Below are positions 54,899 through 62,185 of a DNA stretch of 64,000 nucleotides, one piece after another. The stretch is from the NCBI GenBank assembly GCA_964424355.1, contig CAYRIO010000014.1, positions 1-64,000 of the forward strand, given 5' to 3'. The translations under genes and the position numbers were made by a program. Origin of the DNA: CAZEHS01 sp964424355 (lineage in GTDB: Bacteria; Bacillota; Clostridia; Peptostreptococcales; Acidaminobacteraceae). How positions within the stretch are numbered: the stretch's first letter is position 1; each line of letters starts with the position of its first letter. The notes under the pieces are model-generated. The model had not been told where the DNA came from and ran no database searches. It worked only from the letters and a program-made list of their open reading frames with translations.

Positions 54899-55110
54899 TC
54901 GCTCTCCTTTTCCCTAACGATATCCACAATTTCCCCGATATTGCAGCTCAGCACCTTACAAATTCGAACCAGCACTTCCATGCTGACATATTGATCTTTT
55001 CCCAGCTTGGCCATAGTGGAAGTCCCCATTTCAGCTTCTTGCATTAATTCGGTACGATTCATTTTTTTATCAATGAGTAGTTTCCAAAGCTTATTGTAGC
55101 TAACCGCCAT
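54895..55110 (-). CDS. XRE/Cro-type regulator heading the type I RM operon
   Basis: 71 residues with a helix-turn-helix of the Cro/C1 type: WKLLIDKKMNRTELMQEAEMG, STMAKLGKDQYVSMEVLVRIC, then NIGEIVDIV. It lies directly before hsdR with overlapping stop/start and probably controls the operon, delaying restriction until modification is established, as C-proteins do; that role is inferred. GAGGTG precedes the ATG. Confidence 0.82.
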   Translation of the reverse strand: MAVSYNKLWKLLIDKKMNRTELMQEAEMGTSTMAKLGKDQYVSMEVLVRICKVLSCNIGEIVDIVREKESE

Positions 55111-55147
55111 TCAAACGCACCTCGCTTTTAGCTTCTTAATATTTACC

Positions 55148-55176
55148 AGATTATCACTATGTGCAGAATTTAACAA
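55148..55176 (-). promoter_or_regulatory. Probable promoter of the RM/TIR/caspase cluster
   Basis: Minus strand TTGTTA (55171-55176), 17 bp, TAATCT (55148-55153), about 40 bases before the XRE start. Confidence 0.55.
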
Positions 55177-55501
55177 ATATTATTTCGTAGTGCTCATATT
55201 TTCTTTGCATTCCTGTAGTTTTCCTGTTGACACACACGAAGGGAAATAGAGTTTGTACCGCAAACAGCCACTTTGTTAAGCAAAACGCGGTTTTTGTAAA
55301 TGAGATGCCACTTTTGTAACCGAAATGCAGTCTATGCTTATGCAATGGACCAACGCATGCAAACGTAGCAGTACGTTGACATCATGATACGATAGTATTA
55401 AGCATTTAAAGTACTATTGAATCAATATCCTTCGCAATCATTTGCAAATTCCGACCATAAAATTTATAATGTTCATATTCCAAATTGTAGCAATACCGTA
55501 C
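55177..55501. other. Intergenic region between RM operon and HigBA
   Basis: About 325 bp. Two divergent promoters flank it. It contains imperfect copies of GCCACTTTTGTAA-like sequence (near 55267 and 55306), but no gene is convincing. Confidence 0.45.
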
Positions 55502-55530
55502 TTGACTTGGCTACCCCAAAAGCCTATACT
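55502..55530 (+). promoter_or_regulatory. Sigma-A promoter of the higBA pair
   Basis: TTGACT (55502-55507), 17-bp spacer, TATACT (55525-55530); start near 55537, just before the operator. Confidence 0.8.
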
Positions 55531-55545
55531 GATTGTACAGTTTTG

Positions 55546-55562
55546 TTTACCCATTAGGTAAA
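55546..55562 (+). promoter_or_regulatory. Likely HigA operator
   Basis: Inverted repeat TTTACC-N5-GGTAAA around the start of transcription, a fitting site for autorepression by the antitoxin's helix-turn-helix domain. Confidence 0.65.
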
Positions 55563-55586
55563 TAAAACTTATTCCGAGGTGATTGT

Positions 55587-55904
55587 TTGAAACTAGAATA
55601 CAAGAACAAGACACTTGAAAAAGAATGCACCGACTTTTCCAAAGCTAAACGTTCCTATGGAGACAAGTGCGCCGAGCGTCTTCATCTGAGAGTGAAGCAG
55701 TTGACAGCCGCAGACTCATTAGACGAAATGGTTGCCCATCGAATCGGGCGATGCCATCCGTTAAAAGGCGACCTGATCGGAAAATATGCTCTGGATCTTG
55801 AGCATCCTTATCGGCTGATCGTTGAACCAACGACAGATTCAAACAACACCAGTGGAATAAAAATAGTCCGGCTATTGGAGGTGGATGATTATCATGGAAA
55901 TTAA
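55587..55904 (+). CDS. higB: HigB/RelE-superfamily toxin
   Basis: 105 residues, TTG start with GAGGTG eight bases upstream. It has the HigB killer-protein pattern: RLHLRVKQLTAADSLDEM, RCHPLKGDLIGKYALDL, HPYRLIVEPT and a final VRLLEVDDYHGN. Such toxins cleave mRNA at the ribosome. The antitoxin gene overlaps its end. Confidence 0.82.
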   Translation: MKLEYKNKTLEKECTDFSKAKRSYGDKCAERLHLRVKQLTAADSLDEMVAHRIGRCHPLKGDLIGKYALDLEHPYRLIVEPTTDSNNTSGIKIVRLLEVDDYHGN

Positions 55905-56970
55905 AAACAGTATTATTGCCATCCCTCCTGGCGAGAGCATTAAAGAACAGCTGGAAGACCGTAATATGAGCCAAGTGGAATTTGCTGAAAGGATGGGCTC
56001 CAGCACGAAGTTCATTAGTCAGCTGCTGAACGGCAAAGTTCCTCTTACCCATCAGACTGCTCTAAAATTGGAGAGCGTACTCGGTGTACCCGCGCGCTTC
56101 TGGAACAACCTCGAAGCTCTTTACCAAGAAGATCTGGCCAGAATTGATCAGGAAACTGAGCTTGAATCCGAGATTTCGGTAGCCACTTGCTTCCCGTTCA
56201 ACGATATGGTTAAAAAAGGCTGGGTCGCTGCAAAAAAAGCTCCTCATGAGCGTGTCGAGGAGCTAAGGCGTTTTTTTGAGGTTGCTTCACTGAGTCAAGT
56301 CAATCATATTAGCAAGCTTGCTCCCGTTTTTAGAAAACTGGATAACGGGAAGGCATCTGATTTCGCTTTATCTGCATGGCTTCAGAAGGGTTACTTAGAA
56401 GCGCGTGAAATCAACACAAAACCCTTCAACAAGCTAAGATTAAAAACCAGCATCCCTAAAATACGATCATTGATCAGCGAAAATCCAGAAGTCTTTCAGC
56501 CAAAACTTATTGAGATATTGTCTGATTGCGGCGTTGCGCTGGTTTTCCTGCCTCATTTGCAAAACACATTTGCTCACGGAGCTACTACATGGGAGAACAA
56601 GACCAAAGCCATCATCGCCCTTTCATTGCGCGGAAAGGATGCCGACAAATTCTGGTTCAGTCTGTTCCACGAATTAGGGCATTTGATTCTCCATGAAAAG
56701 GATAATACTTTCATTCAGTACGATGATCCTGCATCCGTAGACATCAGAGAAACAGAAGCAGATGCATTCGCTTCCGACACTTTAATTCCCCCGGAACCCT
56801 ATACAACATTCATCCAATATGGGTTGTTTTCAGAACAGGCCGTACTGAAGTTTGCAGCGGCAATATCCACCCAGCCCGGCATTGTGGTTGGGCGACTTCA
56901 ACACGATCACGAGATCGGATTCAATCAACTAAATCACATGAAGATCAAATACGAATGGGTTATACACTAA
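55894..56970 (+). CDS. higA: HigA antitoxin fused to an ImmA/IrrE-type metallopeptidase domain
   Basis: 358 residues from the ATG at 55894; an in-frame ATG at 55885 is an alternative. The N-terminal HTH resembles HigA (GESIKEQLEDRNMSQVEFAERMG). The C-terminal part (about 225-310) is an ImmA/IrrE (DUF955) peptidase with zinc motif FHELGHLILHE and ETEADAFASD. Plain HigA is about 100 residues, so this is the long fused form, which may remove itself or another regulator by cleavage under stress. Confidence 0.83.
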   Translation: MEIKNSIIAIPPGESIKEQLEDRNMSQVEFAERMGSSTKFISQLLNGKVPLTHQTALKLESVLGVPARFWNNLEALYQEDLARIDQETELESEISVATCFPFNDMVKKGWVAAKKAPHERVEELRRFFEVASLSQVNHISKLAPVFRKLDNGKASDFALSAWLQKGYLEAREINTKPFNKLRLKTSIPKIRSLISENPEVFQPKLIEILSDCGVALVFLPHLQNTFAHGATTWENKTKAIIALSLRGKDADKFWFSLFHELGHLILHEKDNTFIQYDDPASVDIRETEADAFASDTLIPPEPYTTFIQYGLFSEQAVLKFAAAISTQPGIVVGRLQHDHEIGFNQLNHMKIKYEWVIH

Positions 56971-57093
56971 CACTTTGACAGCATGACACTTTACCATTAT
57001 GCATTCATAGTGCTAAGCATTCTAGAATTGCGCCATAGTGAATTCAGATTCAAAGCGGTTTGCTAATCCATCCGTAATGAGAGCTTTAAAAGC

Positions 57094-57126
57094 AAAAGCG
57101 AGCGGCCTAAGCCCCTCGCTTTTTTA
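57094..57126 (+). terminator. Terminator after higA
   Basis: AAAAGCGAG/CTCGCTTTT stem followed by T's, about 125 bp after the stop. Confidence 0.75.
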
Positions 57127-57152
57127 CGTAAACAGCCCTGAAAATGACAGGG

Positions 57153-58004
57153 TTATTGCGGCTTTATATTTATCTTCATAACAGTATTTTTATAAATTAG
57201 TACATGTTCCTTTTTTTCTTCATCGAAGCACAAGAAGTATTCATTACTAGAGTTTACAAATGTAAGGCCTTTCAACGGCAGTGATCCAGCTATTTCAAAA
57301 GAATATGAGTACTTCTTCTCAAATCGCTTTTTTATAATAAACCAAGGCGCAGAGACTATCATTCTCCACAAACCATAAATGCAAAAGAGTAATGTGAAAA
57401 ATCCACCCATTGCAACGATTGCCTTGGTAATTTCTTCCTTTTGCGAAGGCCTTTTTTCCCCAACTGCCTTTTGGTCTCTATCTGGTTCTTTTACCGGCTC
57501 ATTTTCAATTTCTTTCATCGTACTAATTACCACGCCTGCCATTGTGTGATCAGATATTTTGTCTTTCCCGACAATTTCATTGAATGCAGCATAAATATGT
57601 ACATAAATAGCGATCAGCACTACGGAGTATATAATAACTTGAAGTACTGATATCCAAAAGTTTTTAGAATCATACCACAACAAGAACCGCGAAACCGGCC
57701 TCCTTAAATTTCCCATGATAACAATTACTGTTTCAATTGTTTGTGTTGAAAAAAATACAACTACGCCAATCATGTAAATTATATAGTATATAGCTTTGTG
57801 TCCCGGCTCCAAAATCGGAATGCAAAAAAATGTAACGAATAAAACAACTGTCCCCCCTAAAACTTCATATAAAATCTTTCTCAAAAGCTTTTCAGACTGC
57901 GAATCAAATGTTTTTTCAACATTATGTTTCTGTGCATTCAAAAATATTTTCCAGAAGAAAACAATTAAAGCTGCCAAAACAGCTAAAAACTCGTTCATAT
58001 TCAC
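57153..58004 (-). CDS. Membrane protein of unknown function behind a structured leader
   Basis: 283 residues. Hydrophobic segments at about 5-20, 45-66, 72-97, 116-140 and 198-222 suggest four to five membrane helices. A charged loop (PVKEPDRDQKAVGEKRPSQKEE) and a cytosolic C-terminal beta-rich tail of 55 residues follow. The start is GTG at 58004 (AAAGG six bases upstream) or ATG at 57998. No family recognised. It is monocistronic, with a terminator-ended leader in front and a weak hairpin with the same ACAGCCCTG arm at 57131-57152. Confidence 0.65.
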   Translation of the reverse strand: MNMNEFLAVLAALIVFFWKIFLNAQKHNVEKTFDSQSEKLLRKILYEVLGGTVVLFVTFFCIPILEPGHKAIYYIIYMIGVVVFFSTQTIETVIVIMGNLRRPVSRFLLWYDSKNFWISVLQVIIYSVVLIAIYVHIYAAFNEIVGKDKISDHTMAGVVISTMKEIENEPVKEPDRDQKAVGEKRPSQKEEITKAIVAMGGFFTLLFCIYGLWRMIVSAPWFIIKKRFEKKYSYSFEIAGSLPLKGLTFVNSSNEYFLCFDEEKKEHVLIYKNTVMKINIKPQ

Positions 58005-58024
58005 TATTTTCCTTTCATCTACAT

Positions 58025-58062
58025 TTTTTTAAATAAACAGCCCTGTCAAATGACAGGGCTGT
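58025..58062 (-). terminator. Terminator/attenuator just upstream of the orphan membrane-protein gene
   Basis: Twelve-bp stem ACAGCCCTGTCA/TGACAGGGCTGT with an AA loop, followed on the minus strand by TTTATTT. It lies 33 bp before the GTG start, inside the transcript from the promoter at 58193-58221. Confidence 0.7.
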
Positions 58063-58186
58063 AGCATTTTCTTATTCACCGTCTACTTGTAACACGCATA
58101 ACGGGTAGCGTACACCATTTTAAACGCTGTAAGGTGGTAAGCGCCCACCCTCTTATTAGTCGCATGGGTGATTGCGAGATACTTAC
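58037..58186 (-). ncRNA. Structured leader RNA (candidate attenuator or small RNA)
   Basis: About 150 nt between a sigma-A-like promoter and a strong intrinsic terminator, with no ORF. Candidate helices are GTAAG/CTTAC enclosing CACCC/GGGTG in the first half, and CACC/GGTG with AGCGT/ACGCT in the middle. It matches no riboswitch class I can recall. Confidence 0.5.
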
Positions 58187-58192
58187 GGGTTC

Positions 58193-58221
58193 ATTTTACA
58201 TCAACTTGTTCGAAGGTTCAA
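58193..58221 (-). promoter_or_regulatory. Promoter of the structured leader
   Basis: Minus strand TTGAAC (58216-58221), 17-bp spacer, TAAAAT (58193-58198). A TGTAACTCA motif (58231-58239) lies just upstream of the -35. Confidence 0.6.
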
Positions 58222-58230
58222 TACAAATAT

Positions 58231-58284
58231 TGTAACTCAAAGCGTGCAGCTGCAGCCAGGATGATCTGAAAAAAATGAGTTACA
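58231..58284. promoter_or_regulatory. Inverted pair of the 9-bp motif TGTAACTCA / TGAGTTACA
   Basis: Copies at 58231-58239 and 58276-58284, facing each other. The same pair recurs in the xis/XRE intergenic region. Confidence 0.5.
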
Positions 58285-58298
58285 TTGATTTCTGCAGC

Positions 58299-58796
58299 TT
58301 AATTTTGCTTTTCGAATATTGTATAGTAGTTATCCGCTTCTCCACCAGCTCCAACCTTAGCAGAAACATAGGTAACTGCTGCTTCACTGCGGTCATCCTT
58401 CAGGAATGTCAGCTGAGTAATTCCACCATCTGCTTTGATTTGAATTTGCCGGGCTCTGGTGTTTACGCTGCCAGCGCGAATCATTTCAAGAATCAATTCA
58501 TCTTGAGATATCGTATACGTGCCATTGCCCCACGTTTCAGCGTGCGATACGCCCAAATCCGAATCTTTATCACCCTCAGTGGTGTAAGTGCCATCCTTGT
58601 TAAAAGTGATGCTCCAAGTCTTATAAGCCGGCATTTCAGGAATATCTTTGTAGTACCTCCACGTCCCCACAATCAGGCTATCCATCTCAATACGGAGCTC
58701 AGAAGCTAATCTGTCTGGAGACGCACTTTCTTTTGAGCATCCAAACAGCGTCAACGCTATGATGCAGCTTAAAGCAATGATCATTTCCTTTTTCAT
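58299..58796 (-). CDS. Lipoprotein of unknown function
   Basis: 165 residues from the ATG at 58796 (AGGAGG site). A type II signal peptide with lipobox LFGC (cysteine near residue 20) precedes a beta-rich domain: SLIVGTWRYYKDIPEM, SITFNKDGTYTTEG, WGNGTYTISQDELIL, the pattern of small lipocalin-like 'VGTW' domains. It is last in the VirB6-like transcript, seven bases after that gene. A role in surface exclusion or element maintenance is possible but unproven. Confidence 0.68.
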   Translation of the reverse strand: MKKEMIIALSCIIALTLFGCSKESASPDRLASELRIEMDSLIVGTWRYYKDIPEMPAYKTWSITFNKDGTYTTEGDKDSDLGVSHAETWGNGTYTISQDELILEMIRAGSVNTRARQIQIKADGGITQLTFLKDDRSEAAVTYVSAKVGAGGEADNYYTIFEKQN

Positions 58797-58805
58797 CAAG
58801 CCCTC

Positions 58806-59636
58806 CTACGCCGCATTGAATATCGACTTCGACAGTTTACCAGTCATAAAAATAGCAATTACAAGCACCATCGTATAACGCAGCACCTCCCAGAGTACTG
58901 CCGTCACATCAACGGGATCAAATTCGGTTGCAATCCCAGCAATCAGCGTTCCGTACATACTGAGAATGATGTAAATCAATACCCCTTGCATGCATACGGC
59001 GAGAAAGTTCTTTAAAAAATTCTTACCAATCTGGCTGGCTTCGGAGTTCCCAAGGGTAGCCATCGGGAGAGCAGCAACCGCCATCATAACATATATCTCA
59101 ATCATCCTTCCAAAGATGATCACGCTGATCATTGTCGTGGAGAACTTATAAACAAGCCACAGTATCGATATTTGGGATGCCATCATAAGCTTTACACCAA
59201 AGTCCATATTTCCTATGGTTTCTCGCATCACTTCTAGATTTTGAGCTATATTGGGTGCATTTGCTCCAAATACGTTTCCAATGTTCATGACGACCTCATT
59301 ACTCATCTGAAATATTGCTCCAAGAATGAGTGGCGTGCTATCCAAAGCTAGCTTGCATAATGCAAATTTGAACATAATCCTAAACGGAATCTCTGTTCCA
59401 AGGGTTCCATTAAGCCCATCAGTGCGAACAATGATATTATTCAACTCCAATAGGAAAAACAGGGCTAGAAGCATGTATCCAATTGGCATAACCGCATTCG
59501 TTGCTATTGTTGTAACCCCGTTGTACAAAACGGCATTAAAGGTTTCAGGAGTCTGCGTTAATATGCTCGTATTTGAACCGAGGCTTTGTGTTCCAACAAT
59601 CATACTTCTAACCAATCCAACGATATAGTCTTCCAC
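58806..59636 (-). CDS. VirB6/TrbL-like conjugation membrane protein
   Basis: 276 residues, GTG start with GGGAGGT. Six or so membrane segments with a central soluble part and a conserved EIYVMMAVAALPMATLGNSEASQIGKNFLKN segment (charged, before the last helices) characteristic of TrbL/VirB6 and Tn916-type transfer proteins. It would form part of the inner-membrane channel. No VirB4, VirD4 or relaxase is seen nearby, so it may be a leftover. Confidence 0.72.
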   Translation of the reverse strand: MEDYIVGLVRSMIVGTQSLGSNTSILTQTPETFNAVLYNGVTTIATNAVMPIGYMLLALFFLLELNNIIVRTDGLNGTLGTEIPFRIMFKFALCKLALDSTPLILGAIFQMSNEVVMNIGNVFGANAPNIAQNLEVMRETIGNMDFGVKLMMASQISILWLVYKFSTTMISVIIFGRMIEIYVMMAVAALPMATLGNSEASQIGKNFLKNFLAVCMQGVLIYIILSMYGTLIAGIATEFDPVDVTAVLWEVLRYTMVLVIAIFMTGKLSKSIFNAA

Positions 59637-59639
59637 GCT

Positions 59640-59855
59640 CTAATACCTCCCGTTCCTTTTCCCAACCACTTTTTTCAACTCCAACACTTTCCTTACTGCC
59701 AGTTTCAAAGTCCACCCGAGCGCCGCTATGGAGCTTATCAGCATTGGTATAGAGACAATAGCCGGTAGGTTGGGATCAAGGCCGATGAAGTATGCAGCCA
59801 CAAAGGGATATATAATAATCATGGTTTCTTTTCTTGGCATTATCCTGATTTTTCT
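59640..59855 (-). CDS. Small membrane protein of the integrative element
   Basis: 71 residues if it starts at the ATG at 59855, taken because a hairpin and a GGAGG lie just upstream; a frame up to 59969 has no other site. Hydrophobic segments at about 12-27 and 33-50, with basic ends (RKIRIMPRKE, LELKKVVGKRNGRY). It may be a VirB3/PrgI-like transfer component, but similarity is too weak to claim. The stop is three bases from the VirB6-like start. Confidence 0.5.
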   Translation of the reverse strand, partial: RKIRIMPRKETMIIIYPFVAAYFIGLDPNLPAIVSIPMLISSIAALGWTLKLAVRKVLELKKVVGKRNGRY

Positions 59856-59890
59856 CATTTTTCTATTTTTAACCTCCGAATGATGTTTTT

Positions 59891-59912
59891 TTACCGTGTA
59901 GCAGACTACACG
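59891..59912 (-). promoter_or_regulatory. Hairpin in the leader of the small membrane-protein gene
   Basis: Eight-bp stem CCGTGTAG/CTACACGG with a four-base loop, not followed by T's, so it is not a terminator; it may be regulatory. Confidence 0.35.
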
Positions 59913-59962
59913 GCTTAAAATTCTATCCATCTTTTGTTTTATCCGATAGGACTTTTTGAAAG

Positions 59963-60250
59963 TTAACATTCAAAACCATCATTCAAATGCGAGGTCAGGA
60001 TCTTGTTTTTAACTCTTGGATCGACCATGCAGCTTGGACGGATTCGATGCTTTTCGAAATTGTAGATTTTATCTGCGTTCTTGTACAGATACTTGTCTCC
60101 GGCAATGATGCAGAACAGAATTTTTCGGCTTAGATCATCATCACTGGTCTGGTCTCTAATCATCAGTTTGAATTGCCGCTTAATGAACTTACTTGGGAAA
60201 CACCGACCTTTAATATCGCCGCTTTGAATAGTATCACTAAACCAAGACAT
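59963..60250 (-). CDS. DUF6075-like protein, apparently shortened
   Basis: 95 residues, ATG with GGAGG site. The region FKLMIRDQTSDDDLSRKILFCIIAGDKYLYKNADKIYNFEKHRIRP matches the core of the DUF6075 family as I remember it. Relatives usually continue for another 30-40 residues, so the C-terminus may be cut. Function unknown; found on clostridial mobile elements. Confidence 0.55.
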   Translation of the reverse strand: MSWFSDTIQSGDIKGRCFPSKFIKRQFKLMIRDQTSDDDLSRKILFCIIAGDKYLYKNADKIYNFEKHRIRPSCMVDPRVKNKILTSHLNDGFEC

Positions 60251-60273
60251 AAACGGGTCCTCCTTTCATATCT

Positions 60274-60612
60274 CTATGACATCCTCATTAGCTTGCTTAA
60301 AAGCTCATTCACCAATCCAACAATCCTTTCCTGAGCAGCTACCATCTCGTTGATATCCGCTTCATCAATATGCTTGCATTCATTTGCAACACGGGCGATT
60401 TGATTCACATTGCTCCCGATTTTGCCCAACTCTCCTGTGAGCTTTTTCACATCGCTATAATCTTTTTTGATAACATATCCATCGATAGCCATTTTCCGCA
60501 GATACCCTCCTTTGTTCCTTGTTCCAAGCTGCTTCATCTTTGTTTCAATCATTTCGATTTCTTCGTTTGTCACCATGAAATAGATCGGTATTGTCCGATA
60601 TCTTTCTGCCAT
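60274..60612 (-). CDS. mobC: MobC-family relaxosome accessory protein
   Basis: 112 residues from the ATG at 60612 (AAGGGAGG site). It has the MobC pattern: RTIPIYFMVTNEEIEMIETKMK, GTRNKGGYLRKMAIDGY (ribbon-helix-helix) and LTGELGKIGSNVNQIARVANE. MobC opens oriT for the relaxase. The relaxase gene that normally follows is absent here. Confidence 0.82.
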   Translation of the reverse strand: MAERYRTIPIYFMVTNEEIEMIETKMKQLGTRNKGGYLRKMAIDGYVIKKDYSDVKKLTGELGKIGSNVNQIARVANECKHIDEADINEMVAAQERIVGLVNELLSKLMRMS

Positions 60613-60639
60613 CGCAGCCTCCCTTGCAGGCTCTATAAA

Positions 60640-60735
60640 AGGGGATTGGGGGAAACCCCAACAAGCGGAAACATCAAAGCATCCAACGGATGATTTTGAT
60701 CGTTTCGGGCAAGTGTATATACACTTGCAATGCTT
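60640..60735. other. Candidate origin of transfer (oriT)
   Basis: Just upstream of mobC: a small TGGGG-GAAA-CCCCA hairpin (60647-60660) and a perfect 20-bp palindrome (GCAAGTGTATATACACTTGC, 60709-60728). Inverted repeats next to mobC are typical of oriT, but no nic site is identified. Confidence 0.45.
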
Positions 60736-60849
60736 GCTATCCTCAAAAACGTTATTGCACAAGAACCAGAAACCCCAATCCGCCTTCGGCTATCCTCGCT
60801 CAAATTCTCGCTCGGAAAGCATGATGGATTGAATCTAAATCCCCCATCC

Positions 60850-61836
60850 TTAAACTTCAAGAGCATTCAGCTTCACCTTATAGGTCAACAGGCTATTCCA
60901 GATGCAGGATTTCATGTATGGGATAACAGCCCGAATTTCCTGCTGCCTGCTCACATCATCAAACTCAAATACAAACGCATGAACGAACTCCATTATGTTC
61001 AACAAACCGTAGGACCAATCTATTCTCTGGTTAATCATATCTATTACCTTTGCGTAGGTTACCGCAGACCCTTTATACTTCTCGACACCGTCCATGCATG
61101 CCATATCGATAAGGCACACCATAAACAGCTTGTAGATTTCTTGCTTGGATTCTTCATGGTAGCCTTGGATGCTATAGCTGTCCCAATTGGTTAGAATATG
61201 AATAGCTCTTGTCATTTTTCCTCTGTCAGCTTTAAATGAATATGGGATGCCCCTGTTGGATCGTATTTCGTATTCAATATCGTCTGAACGGCTATGAGCT
61301 TTACCGGTCATGAAGTCAATCACTCCATCATATTGATAGATTGATTCATCAGTATAATCATTATTTAGTTCTATTGGTTCTTTAGTTAAATCATTATTTA
61401 GTAGCTTCGGGTTTTCCGTATTCGGTTTATCCGTTTTCGGATTCTCCGGATACGGTTTAACCGGATACGGATTTCCCGTTTCTGGTTGAACGCCTTCATT
61501 CTCAATATTAAAGCCAGATTCTGTGCTCGGAAGCTCATAAACACTGTATAAGTATCCTCTCAGAAGCCCCCTTTCATCTCTGTTAATCTCACGAGTGCAA
61601 TACCCATACTTCATCAACTCTTTTATGCCGGATGCCGTCCCATCTCTGCCATCTGCAGCATGCTTTTTAAGTTCATTCACGTAGATTTTCCAATCATCCG
61701 GCAGTGCCAACAAATAGCTCATCAGCCCCTTCGCCTTCCAGCTCAGCCTTGGATCATTGATTACCGCCTTATCTATCATCACATAAGGATTTTCTCTGTG
61801 TTTTACCCTAATCATGGTTTTGGACGAGTTCGACAT
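60850..61836 (-). CDS. Replication-initiator/replisome-organizer-like protein
   Basis: 328 residues, GAGGTGG site before the ATG. The N-terminal winged-helix domain (about 8-100; NPYVMIDKAVINDPRLSWKAKGLMSYLLALPDDWKI, SGIKELMKYGYC) is that of RepA-like proteins of Firmicute elements. A linker of short Pro/Asn repeats (NPYPVKPYPENPKTDKPNTE, about 121-145) and a helical C-terminal domain follow. It probably starts element replication during transfer. Confidence 0.75.
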   Translation of the reverse strand: MSNSSKTMIRVKHRENPYVMIDKAVINDPRLSWKAKGLMSYLLALPDDWKIYVNELKKHAADGRDGTASGIKELMKYGYCTREINRDERGLLRGYLYSVYELPSTESGFNIENEGVQPETGNPYPVKPYPENPKTDKPNTENPKLLNNDLTKEPIELNNDYTDESIYQYDGVIDFMTGKAHSRSDDIEYEIRSNRGIPYSFKADRGKMTRAIHILTNWDSYSIQGYHEESKQEIYKLFMVCLIDMACMDGVEKYKGSAVTYAKVIDMINQRIDWSYGLLNIMEFVHAFVFEFDDVSRQQEIRAVIPYMKSCIWNSLLTYKVKLNALEV

Positions 61837-61867
61837 TATAGCCCCACCTCTTTTTCACTGCCGCTAC

Positions 61868-62185
61868 TTATTTTGCATCTATAACACACTGAATTTCTTT
61901 GAGCAACGCTCTGATTTCTAGCAGTAGCTTTTCAATTTCATCTGAATCATCCGATAGGATTCTACTGCATTCTTCTCTCAATTTCTTGATTTCAAGACTC
62001 AGCCGGTCGCTTTGGTACCTTCCTGCCATGATGTTGATTTGACTCTCTAAAATCGATCTGCGTATGAACTCTGCCTTCGGCGTGCCGCTGACTTTATAAC
62101 GCGCTTTAATCAATCGGCCTTCTTCAGGCGAAACACGGAAGGATATGGTTTTATTTCGAAAACGGTTATAATCTAATCCCGGCAT
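61868..62185 (-). CDS. Ribbon-helix-helix protein (mobilisation type)
   Basis: 105 residues, AAGGAGG site. An N-terminal RHH fold NKTISFRVSPEEGRLIKARYKVSG and FIRRSIL are followed by a coiled coil (LSLEIKKLREECSRIL...). Such proteins bind DNA as relaxosome parts or regulators. The gene overlaps the integrase end by 13 bases. Confidence 0.65.
   Translation of the reverse strand: MPGLDYNRFRNKTISFRVSPEEGRLIKARYKVSGTPKAEFIRRSILESQINIMAGRYQSDRLSLEIKKLREECSRILSDDSDEIEKLLLEIRALLKEIQCVIDAK

Noticed and set aside
55157..55345. 62-codon minus-strand frame upstream of the RM regulator
   Set aside because: Overlaps the promoter of the RM operon, has no ribosome site and no protein-like pattern.
58037..58186. 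Retron or tRNA in the structured leader
   Set aside because: No reverse transcriptase gene nearby and no tRNA cloverleaf.
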